Below are positions 1-6,955 of a stretch of 64,000 nucleotides of DNA, one piece after another. Both the position numbers and the translations under genes were made by a program. Below the pieces are notes generated by a model. The model searched no databases and was not told where the DNA came from. It worked only from the letters and a program-made list of their open reading frames with translations. Source of the stretch: an uncultured Bacteroidales bacterium (GTDB taxonomy: Bacteria; Bacteroidota; Bacteroidia; Bacteroidales; Muribaculaceae); NCBI GenBank assembly GCA_947573135.1, contig CANPDU010000002.1:1-64000 (forward strand), read 5' to 3'. Each line of letters starts with the position of its first letter. Within the stretch, counting starts at the first letter, position 1.

Positions 1-80
1 ATTACGCTGGCACAAAGCCATTTAAAAAATAAGATTTTTTTGACTTTAACATTTGAAGGGTGATCACGCGTCGATCACAC

Positions 81-953
81 TCATTCTTCCTCATAATAAT
101 ATGAGTAATCAATGCCCTTCATAAACATCTCACGATCACTAATTTTGTCAGTTAATGCGCCCTTCAGCAACGCTTTGATATGAGAAGAATCGACAACGCT
201 TTCGCGCATCGCAGTCAGATATTCATATTTATCAATACTGCTCCAGTCAACGCAACGTTTCAGAGAGCGTCTTAGCATCAGATCCAGCCAGATACGTGTG
301 CTTCGTCCATTCCCTTCCATAAATGGATGCACGACATTCATCTCCACATACTTATCGGCTATTTCATCAAATGTTGTTTCAGGCATATTTTCAATTGCCG
401 GAATAATCGTGGGAAAATGAAGGCAATTGGCAAAAGTAAATCCTCCCTTCGATATATTTTTGTTCCTTATCTGTCCGGCAAAATCATATAAACCGCCAAA
501 CAGATATGCATGTAGCTGTTGCAGACATTTTATGCTTCCGGGTTCAAGAGAATTAAGAAGATCACTTTCAAATAAGGTGTAAGCTTTTTTACGGCTCTGT
601 CCGTCAATGGTGTTATCACTATAAGTAAACCAGTCAAGAAATTTACTTCCGCGGTTGTTTGGATAATGCTTGGCGAGAAGAATAATATCCTCAGCCGAGA
701 GTGCATCGCTATTATATTGCTTTCCATCAGCAGCTACAATTTTCAGTTTGTGAGTATCACTCACGAACTGAACGTTCTCTTGCTTCAGTTTGCGCTTGAG
801 CCAACGCCAATAGTTGCCTGCTTTCGTATAATCCGGTTCATCGTTGATAGCACGCACAATGTCGGTAGCCGAAAACAACCAGCAATTGTTCTCTTCATCC
901 CAGACCGCCCTAACCTCGCGATCATTGAAAAAGCGTATCGACTTTTTACTCAT
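81..953 (-). CDS. Fic family protein adenylyltransferase
   Basis: Fic enzymes usually transfer AMP from ATP to a hydroxyl side chain of a target protein. The 290-residue product carries the full catalytic motif HPFMEGNGR at residues 209-217 (catalytic His209). The N-terminal ~120 residues look like a BRO-N/RhuM-type domain (inference from the FFNDREVRAVWDEE start and the YWRWLKRKL segment). The extreme C-terminus ends S284-YYY-E288-EE. This matches the position and form of the class III autoinhibitory motif SxxxE(G/N), but the protein stops two residues after the inhibitory Glu and lacks the usual Gly/Asn. No separate antitoxin-like gene lies beside it. A weak -7-like box (TAAATTTG on the minus strand, 976-983) lies upstream without a clear -33. 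The Fic assignment is firm; the target is unknown. Confidence 0.9.
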   Translation of the reverse strand: MSKKSIRFFNDREVRAVWDEENNCWLFSATDIVRAINDEPDYTKAGNYWRWLKRKLKQENVQFVSDTHKLKIVAADGKQYNSDALSAEDIILLAKHYPNNRGSKFLDWFTYSDNTIDGQSRKKAYTLFESDLLNSLEPGSIKCLQQLHAYLFGGLYDFAGQIRNKNISKGGFTFANCLHFPTIIPAIENMPETTFDEIADKYVEMNVVHPFMEGNGRSTRIWLDLMLRRSLKRCVDWSSIDKYEYLTAMRESVVDSSHIKALLKGALTDKISDREMFMKGIDYSYYYEEE

Positions 954-1030
954 TTCATACTGAAATATATAATTACAAATTTAATGAAATATTCGTAAAG
1001 GCCGAGGAATTCCGCAAAGTTTTTATGGTA

Positions 1031-1064
1031 ATTGTCCGAATTTCACCGTTTTTTGCTAACTTTG
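1031..1064 (+). promoter_or_regulatory. Promoter for exported protein gene
   Basis: ATTG at 1031-1034, then 22 bases, then TAACTTTG at 1057-1064. This is close to the Bacteroidota sigma-ABfr consensus, with a slightly long spacer. It lies 46 bases upstream of the start codon at 1111. Confidence 0.55.
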
Positions 1065-1110
1065 CCAGTAGTCATTATAAAATCGCCAACTCACCTTAAA
1101 TAATACGACA

Positions 1111-1842
1111 ATGAAGATTAAGACAATACTTGTATTTATACTCAGCATGGCAGCTGTCGTATGTAACGGACAGTCATTCCTCGGCAAATATCATAAGCTG
1201 ACAAAGAGAAATCTAAGTGAGTTTTTCTCGGACTGGAAAGCGTATTCAGACAATGTGGCATCGAAGGCGATGAATAATGACAGCCTGATTATCGAAATAA
1301 TAAAAAGCGAGTCGACACCGATACCGACTGACGAATCGGATCATGCAACCGGGAAAGAAGTTTCTCCCCGTTACGTTGTAGTTCCGCAATACATCCATAT
1401 AATCAAATATCGTACTGATGTTGATACAACTTACGCAAGACCTAATTTTGGCATGCCGCTATTCATTAAAGATTCAATAGGTAAACAATGCTTCTTAGAC
1501 AGTATAACACCTGTGCTTCCAAAGGATGGATTATACCTGACTTCAGATATAGAAAAAATCTTGTCAAAATTTGTCGGCGGTTTAATAAAAGGAAAAAAGA
1601 TAGAAAAAATCAACGATAAAAACGTCAGAAAATTAAGAGAATATATCCCTGTCGATTATGGACATTGGGGCGGTTACTGGTGGTTCACATCTTTTCCGCT
1701 GATTACCGAAATATGTTACTCCAATAATCTGATTGCAGTCGCAAGAAGGACCAGCTGGTGTACAGGTGATACATTCTGGTACATAAAAGAAAACGGCAAA
1801 TACGTGAAGCGACAGAAAAAGGTATCATCCTGGATCGAATAA
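1111..1842 (+). CDS. Exported protein of unknown function
   Basis: 243 residues with an N-terminal signal peptide (MKIKTILVFILSMAAVVCNG, likely cut after NGQ). I do not recognise a family. The mature part is charged and rich in aromatic residues, with a Trp/Tyr-rich segment near residues 190-200 (DYGHWGGYWWF) and a lysine-rich C-terminus. No membrane segment follows the signal peptide, so a periplasmic or surface location is likely. It has its own promoter just upstream, and the radical SAM gene follows 18 bases after the stop, so the two may be co-transcribed. Base composition is lower in GC than in the housekeeping genes further right. Confidence 0.65.
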   Translation: MKIKTILVFILSMAAVVCNGQSFLGKYHKLTKRNLSEFFSDWKAYSDNVASKAMNNDSLIIEIIKSESTPIPTDESDHATGKEVSPRYVVVPQYIHIIKYRTDVDTTYARPNFGMPLFIKDSIGKQCFLDSITPVLPKDGLYLTSDIEKILSKFVGGLIKGKKIEKINDKNVRKLREYIPVDYGHWGGYWWFTSFPLITEICYSNNLIAVARRTSWCTGDTFWYIKENGKYVKRQKKVSSWIE

Positions 1843-1860
1843 AGAATCGAGATTTGAACC

Positions 1861-2484
1861 ATGGAAAAGCAACGGGCTAAGATAATCGGCATTGCGCGGC
1901 ATCGTCTGTCGACCGACGGCGACGGTGTCACTACGCTCGTCGCTTTTCACGGTTGTCCGCTCCGTTGCCGCTATTGTCTCAATCCGCAGTCGTTGGAAGG
2001 CGGTGAGCGTTTCCATGAATATTCGGCCGAAGAACTATATGAAGTGACCCGCATTGACGAATTGTATTTCATCGCCACAAACGGCGGAGTGACATTCGGC
2101 GGCGGCGAACCGTGTCTGCGCCCGCAGTTTATCCGTGAATTCCGTGAGCTTTGCGGCCCCGGCTGGCGACTAAATCTGGAAACGTCGCTCAATGTGCCGA
2201 CAGCCAACATTGAGACACTTCTGCCTGTGGTCAATACACTGATCATCGACATCAAGGATATGAATCCTGACATATACCGCAGCTACACAGGTCATAGCAA
2301 CGACCTTGTTCTCGGCAATCTCCGGTTGATCGCCGAGGCAGGACGACAGCACGACTGCATTATCCGCATCCCGCTCATTCCTGACTATAACACCGACGCC
2401 GATCGCAATGCCAGCCGCAATGCGCTTGAAGCACTCGGCTTCGACCGCTTTGATTTATTCACCTACCAAATCCGCAAACACTGA
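1861..2484 (+). CDS. Radical SAM activase, PflA/NrdG-like
   Basis: A 207-residue radical SAM protein. The motif C32-PLR-C36-RY-C39 is the CxxxCxxC that binds the 4Fe-4S cluster cleaving S-adenosylmethionine. GGGEP at residues 80-84 is the SAM-binding motif. The sequence resembles glycyl-radical-enzyme activases (PflA family) but is shorter than PflA (about 246 residues) and has no ferredoxin insert. No glycyl radical enzyme is encoded in the window, so the substrate is unknown. It sits between two genes for exported proteins, 2 bases before the next ORF, suggesting one transcript. Confidence 0.8.
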   Translation: MEKQRAKIIGIARHRLSTDGDGVTTLVAFHGCPLRCRYCLNPQSLEGGERFHEYSAEELYEVTRIDELYFIATNGGVTFGGGEPCLRPQFIREFRELCGPGWRLNLETSLNVPTANIETLLPVVNTLIIDIKDMNPDIYRSYTGHSNDLVLGNLRLIAEAGRQHDCIIRIPLIPDYNTDADRNASRNALEALGFDRFDLFTYQIRKH

Positions 2485-2486
2485 CT

Positions 2487-3848
2487 ATGAAAATCAGCAC
2501 GAATATGATACGGTTGATGTCCATTATCATATCTTTGATAATGAACGGTGAAGCATATGCCAACGGAGATCCTGTCGCAAAATTCTCATCTGTCAATAGA
2601 GTAGCTAATCCTGAACCACTGTCTATTTCCGAAATATATATTACCAGCGAACAGATTAATATCACCCATATTGACGGTTATAACTGTTTTGATGTTACAT
2701 ACACACTAAAAAACAAATCTGATAAGAATTTTCCGGAAATTCATTATGGCTTCCCAATTGACTATCTTGTTGCTGATGAATTAGAGACTTATCGGTTTAC
2801 TGACGAGTATTATTCTGAAAGTATATATGAGATAGGCTGGAATGAGAAGCTTATCAAAGATATCGAATTTACATACAATGGTGCAAAACTTCCGTTTCAC
2901 TCATCAAAAGAAAGTGTGCGGGAATCAGAATTGTTGATTGAGACAGATGGAGTAGACAGTGACAGTATACCTATTCATGCCATAAACCGGCGCTGGTTTT
3001 ATACCGCTTTTGCAATGAGTCCATACGCCGAGGCAACACTTAACGTGCGTTATAAGGTATATGCTAATTCTTATGTAGATTTAGGTTGGGACACTTACGA
3101 TTTTTCATATTTTGCAAGAAAAACAAATGGGGATAATAATTACTATGGCAACATACCGTTTGCTTACCGATATTTTACCGATAAGTTTAAAATATTATAT
3201 GATTTCGCCCCGGCAAAGCATTTTGGGAACGACACTCCATATGGAATAGATGTAGACATAGATCTCTCCAATCTTGACAATCCGTGTATTAGAACTGATG
3301 ATGGATATTACTGCTATACAAGTCATATCCAAAAGTATATATATGATAAAGTTAGTAGTAGCAAGCCAATTGATCTTACTGTAAGCTTCAAATCAGACCA
3401 TTCGGAGAAAAGTCTGACACGAATTATCAATCAGTTAAAAATACCTGAGACTGAATTTGAAATAAACATGACAGGAGATACTGTTTCGGTTGCGTTCCAT
3501 AAGCCGATGTTTGTATCGGATGTTGTTTGTGACATAGATGCAGACAGCGTGAAAAGCATTAATTCACTCATTGAATATGCAGATGGGAGTAAGAAGGAAT
3601 ACATATATGAACCTGTTAAGAAGCACAATAAGATTGACAGACGGATAAAGTCGCCTGTTCTGCTTACTATTACCGACTTGTATAATGATGGTATAATCCG
3701 GTCGGGGAATAGTTTTGAGTTTGTATCTCAAACTTCAGGCTTTGATAAAGATAAATTCAAGATTAAGAATATAAAACTCGTTTTTAATACCGATTCTATT
3801 ACTGACACTGTATGTAGGGGCTTAACTGTTCTTGATTGCAGGTTCTAA
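2487..3848 (+). CDS. Exported protein of unknown function (AT-rich gene)
   Basis: 453 residues with an N-terminal hydrophobic signal (around residues 8-25, ending in EAYANG). The mature portion is rich in Tyr, Asp and Ser and looks beta-rich; the layout is loosely like DUF4424-type exported proteins, but that is only an impression. The gene is markedly AT-rich with AT-ending codons, unlike its neighbours at 1861 and 3863, which suggests different ancestry. The downstream TonB-C gene starts 15 bases after its stop. Confidence 0.6.
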   Translation: MKISTNMIRLMSIIISLIMNGEAYANGDPVAKFSSVNRVANPEPLSISEIYITSEQINITHIDGYNCFDVTYTLKNKSDKNFPEIHYGFPIDYLVADELETYRFTDEYYSESIYEIGWNEKLIKDIEFTYNGAKLPFHSSKESVRESELLIETDGVDSDSIPIHAINRRWFYTAFAMSPYAEATLNVRYKVYANSYVDLGWDTYDFSYFARKTNGDNNYYGNIPFAYRYFTDKFKILYDFAPAKHFGNDTPYGIDVDIDLSNLDNPCIRTDDGYYCYTSHIQKYIYDKVSSSKPIDLTVSFKSDHSEKSLTRIINQLKIPETEFEINMTGDTVSVAFHKPMFVSDVVCDIDADSVKSINSLIEYADGSKKEYIYEPVKKHNKIDRRIKSPVLLTITDLYNDGIIRSGNSFEFVSQTSGFDKDKFKIKNIKLVFNTDSITDTVCRGLTVLDCRF

Positions 3849-3862
3849 TAATACTAAAAATC

Positions 3863-4708
3863 ATGGCACGAGGGAAAAAGACTTGTAAGATCCTGAAAGA
3901 TATACGTCGGCAGATTGCCGAGGCGAATGATATCAAGTTCATAACGTCGGAATGCCGCTACAAAGGAGACTGTCTCGGCACATGCCCGAAGTGCGAGGCT
4001 GAGGTGCGCTATCTCGAGGAGCAACTACGCGCCCGTTCACTAACCGGCAAAGCCGTCGCCCTCGCCGGCATCTCGGCCGGAATGTTACTTATGCCAAGCT
4101 GCAGCAACACGTCGACGAATAAGACAAGTGAAACTTTGCAAAACGAGCAGGTAGAAGAGATTTTCGAACTTCCTCCCGAACCCGGAGAAATAATTGAAGG
4201 AGATGTCGAAGCAATTGATGATGCAGAAGATATCGAGGCAGAGGACGATGATCCGGTAATTTTAGTGACAGGAGATGTAGAGTACGAAGACCGTGAGAGT
4301 TCTGACGAAGAAAAAACTAATCTTTTAGCCAAAGATACTGTCACCGTCATTAAAGAAGCAGCAAATGATAACGCTGAAGACTCTGTTTTCGTAATGGGAA
4401 TGGTAGAGATGCAAGCCTCATTTCCGGGCGGAGTCGGCAAACTTTATGAATGGCTTTCACAAAATGTAGTTTATCCGCAGGCAGCAGCAGAAGCTAAAAT
4501 CAGCGGCAAAGTTGTAGTTGATTTCCGGATAGAAAAAGACGGTTCGATAGACGATATCAGAATCTTGAGAGGTGTCTGCGAAGAGCTTGACTCGGAAGCG
4601 GTTCGGGTCGTGAGGCTTCTCCCGAAATTCAATCCCGGACAGATGAATGGAGAAGCGGTCGCAACACGATACTGTCTGCCTATATCATTTAAAATAAATG
4701 AGGAATGA
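3863..4708 (+). CDS. TonB C-terminal domain protein with Cys4 N-terminus
   Basis: The reading frame is open from 3836, but ATG 3863 (MARGKKTCKILK) is the likelier start because the earlier codon lies inside the upstream gene. The product is 281 residues. A basic N-terminal segment has four clustered cysteines (C31, C37, C41, C44: CRYKGDCLGTCPKC), followed by a short hydrophobic stretch at about 64-78 ending in a lipobox-like LMPSC80. Next come a long acidic linker and a C-terminal TonB domain (from about residue 185) with the YPQAAAEAKISGKV and DGSI...I patterns. TonB-C domains pass proton-motive energy to outer-membrane receptors. This one lacks the usual single N-terminal anchor before the linker, so coupling to ExbBD is uncertain. 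Confidence 0.75.
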   Translation: MARGKKTCKILKDIRRQIAEANDIKFITSECRYKGDCLGTCPKCEAEVRYLEEQLRARSLTGKAVALAGISAGMLLMPSCSNTSTNKTSETLQNEQVEEIFELPPEPGEIIEGDVEAIDDAEDIEAEDDDPVILVTGDVEYEDRESSDEEKTNLLAKDTVTVIKEAANDNAEDSVFVMGMVEMQASFPGGVGKLYEWLSQNVVYPQAAAEAKISGKVVVDFRIEKDGSIDDIRILRGVCEELDSEAVRVVRLLPKFNPGQMNGEAVATRYCLPISFKINEE

Positions 4709-4878
4709 AGCAAATTATCAGATTCATAGCTTCAACCATAGTCTTATTTTGTTTCGTGTTTGGCCTGGCGTTTTCTTTCGATTCGCCTGATACATCGACT
4801 AATATTTTATTGGTTTCCGAGAACGTTCTGATCTGGGGCGGCCTCCTTTGGCTCATCAACAGAAAAGGCAGTAAATAA
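4705..4878 (+). CDS. Small membrane protein
   Basis: A 57-residue ORF whose ATG overlaps the stop of the TonB-C gene (ATGA, 4705-4708), implying translational coupling. It reads MKQIIRFIASTIVLFCFVFG, then a short polar loop (DSPDTSTN), then a second hydrophobic stretch (NVLIWGGLLWLI) and a basic end (NRKGSK). Two membrane segments with short termini are likely. I recognise no family. It could be an accessory subunit of the upstream TonB-C protein, but only position supports that. Confidence 0.55.
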   Translation: MKQIIRFIASTIVLFCFVFGLAFSFDSPDTSTNILLVSENVLIWGGLLWLINRKGSK

Positions 4879-4912
4879 AGGGCATAATTACATCGGAAAT
4901 GTGCTTATGGCT

Positions 4913-5692
4913 TTAAATTGCGAACAGGGTTTCGGCATTGGCGGTTGTTGCGTCGGCCACGCGGCTGACTTCAATATTGAGCGCGGAAGCGATATGTTCG
5001 GCGATCAACGGTATGTAGGCGCTCTCGTTGCGCTTTCCACGATGGGGCACGGGCGTAAGATAGGGCGAATCCGTCTCCAATAAAATCCTATCCAAGCCAA
5101 TTGCAGGCAATGTGTCGCGAAGTTTTGAGTTTTTAAACGTAACGACGCCGTTTATGCCAAAATAGAAATCGCCGGCACGGCGGCGTAGCGCGTCAACATC
5201 GCGCTCCGATCCTCCGAAGCTATGAAAAACGCCTTTCACGCCGCTGATGCCCTCAAGCACTTCAAGCGTCTGATCAAGGCCCTCACGGCAATGAATGATA
5301 ACCGGCAGATCAAGCCCGACAGCTTTCTGAACCTGACGCTCAAACACCTGCATCTGAGCGTCGACAAAGGTTTTGTCCCAGTAAAGATCAATGCCGATCT
5401 CACCGACAGCGACATACCGGCTTCCGTCGCCGATAACGCTCTCGATCTCAAACAGCACGTCGCGCCAGTCGTCCTTTACCTCTGTCGGATGCAGCCCCAT
5501 AGCCATCGAGATATTGTCGGGATAACGCGAAGCCAGATCAGTCAGAGGTTCGACCGATGAAAGATCGACATTCGGGAAAATCATACGGTCAACACCCGCC
5601 CCGATCGCTCTCTCAACAGCGTCAGGATGCTCGCCGGCAAATTCGGGAAGATAAAGATGAGTATGTGTGTCAACAAATCTCATTTCCGTCAT
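4913..5692 (-). CDS. tatD: TatD family hydrolase (metal-dependent DNase)
   Basis: 259 residues. TatD-family metal ligands are visible: N-terminal DTHTHLY (residues 8-14), GEIGID in the middle, HCREG, FHSFGG and ETDSPYLTP near the C-terminus. The family are TIM-barrel metal-dependent nucleases/hydrolases acting in DNA or RNA end processing. The alternative start at residue 4 (MRFVDTHTH) is also plausible. It lies 4 bases after the polyprenyl synthase gene on the same strand, so the two are co-transcribed. Confidence 0.9.
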   Translation of the reverse strand: MTEMRFVDTHTHLYLPEFAGEHPDAVERAIGAGVDRMIFPNVDLSSVEPLTDLASRYPDNISMAMGLHPTEVKDDWRDVLFEIESVIGDGSRYVAVGEIGIDLYWDKTFVDAQMQVFERQVQKAVGLDLPVIIHCREGLDQTLEVLEGISGVKGVFHSFGGSERDVDALRRRAGDFYFGINGVVTFKNSKLRDTLPAIGLDRILLETDSPYLTPVPHRGKRNESAYIPLIAEHIASALNIEVSRVADATTANAETLFAI

Positions 5693-5696
5693 TCAA

Positions 5697-6674
5697 TCAA
5701 TAATTGCGGTCGATCGAACGCTCGGCAAGATTGACGAAATAGTCGCGCGCATCATTGCCGAGACTGATATTCTCAAGCGAACGGACAGCCATGTCGGCAT
5801 ACCGGACAATTAGATCATGACATCTGTCTTTCAGATTGAGACGGTCATAGACAGCACGAACCTGATTGATGCGTTCCTGCGGTTCGAGATCCTCGGCCAG
5901 AATATCGAGCAGCTCGGTGCGGCACTCTGAGATCGCCGTGATAAGCAGCCATGTTTTTTTTGCATTGATGATGTCGCCGCCGATCTGCTTGCCGAATACG
6001 AGAGGATCGCCATAAGTGTCCAACCAGTCATCGCGCAGCTGGAAGGCGAGTCCGAGGTTCACACCGTAATCATAGAACGCCTGCGCAACATCGTCGGGAG
6101 CTTCGGCGACAACCGCACCGAGCCGGCAGGCGCAACCGATGAGAACCGACGTCTTAAGTCTGATCATCTCCATATACTGACCGACAGTGACATCGGTGCG
6201 GTTCTCAAAGTCCATGTCATACTGCTGGCCTTCGTAGACCTCCATGGCCGTTCGGTTGAAGAGCTTCATTGCCTCGGGCATTACCGCCGCCGGAGTCTTC
6301 GCGATATAAGAAGTGGCCATAGTCAGCATGGCGTCGCCCGAAAGGATAGCCGAATTGTCATTCCATCTGATCTGGACAGTAGGCCGTCCACGACGCATAT
6401 CGGCCGCATCCATGACATCGTCATGCAGCAGAGTGAAATTATGGAACACTTCCACACCCAGAGCCGCATTCATGGCGATATCAATATCCTTACCCAAAGC
6501 AGAACATACGGCGAGCGTGAGCTGCGGACGCAGACGTTTGCCGCCGCTCTCCAGCGTATAAGCTATCGGTTCATAAAGGCCGGCAGGCTGTGCCGGATAA
6601 GATATCGATGCGACCGCCTCGGCGACACGATCTGAAATGATGTCAGGACTTAACATGGCATTTATTTGTTTCAA
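5697..6674 (-). CDS. Polyprenyl (trans-isoprenyl) diphosphate synthase
   Basis: 325 residues with the two Asp-rich motifs of the family: LHDDVMD at 83-89 with RRGRPT after it, and LRDDWLDTYGD around residue 215. These bind Mg and the allylic diphosphate for chain elongation with isopentenyl diphosphate. Length and motifs fit the IspA/IspB group; chain length cannot be read from sequence by eye. A start at residue 7 (MLSPDIISDR) is possible. Upstream on the minus strand there is a TAACTTTG -7 box at 6690-6697 but no clear -33. ispE and ispH in the same window supply the same pathway. Confidence 0.9.
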   Translation of the reverse strand: MKQINAMLSPDIISDRVAEAVASISYPAQPAGLYEPIAYTLESGGKRLRPQLTLAVCSALGKDIDIAMNAALGVEVFHNFTLLHDDVMDAADMRRGRPTVQIRWNDNSAILSGDAMLTMATSYIAKTPAAVMPEAMKLFNRTAMEVYEGQQYDMDFENRTDVTVGQYMEMIRLKTSVLIGCACRLGAVVAEAPDDVAQAFYDYGVNLGLAFQLRDDWLDTYGDPLVFGKQIGGDIINAKKTWLLITAISECRTELLDILAEDLEPQERINQVRAVYDRLNLKDRCHDLIVRYADMAVRSLENISLGNDARDYFVNLAERSIDRNY

Positions 6675-6775
6675 AATTTATTACTGAGACAAAGTTACGA
6701 TAAATTAAGATAAAAACGGAAAGTTTGGGGAAATATGAGTAAATTTGTGCTTCAAGTGATACAACAGACCAAGAT

Positions 6776-6955
6776 ATGGATAATTTGCCTCAAGACCCGT
6801 TCATACTGCTAAGTTTTGTCAACACAAAGTTGCGCGACGACTATTCTTCACTCGATGAGATGTGTAACGATCTCGACATAGACCGCAAGGCTCTCGAAGA
6901 CAAACTCCGTGCAAGCGGATTTGAATATTCAGCTGAAAACAACAAATTCTTCTGA
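6776..6955 (+). CDS. DUF4250 small protein
   Basis: A 59-residue protein beginning MDNLPQDPFILLSFVNTKLR and ending ENNKFF. I recognise it as DUF4250, a small soluble family in anaerobes with the pattern LPxDPxxLLSxVNxKLRDxYxSLDxLCxDLxxD. Function unknown; the D-I-D-R-K-A-L helix pair looks like a winged-helix-like fold (inference). Its TGA overlaps the ATG of the helicase gene by one base (TGATG), so it should be translationally coupled to it. Start chosen because it is the only ATG giving the full family length. Confidence 0.8.
   Translation: MDNLPQDPFILLSFVNTKLRDDYSSLDEMCNDLDIDRKALEDKLRASGFEYSAENNKFF

Noticed and set aside
60-78. Terminator for the Fic gene at the left window edge (GTGATC/GATCAC).
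   Set aside because: Only a 6-bp stem and no T-tract directly after it on the minus strand.
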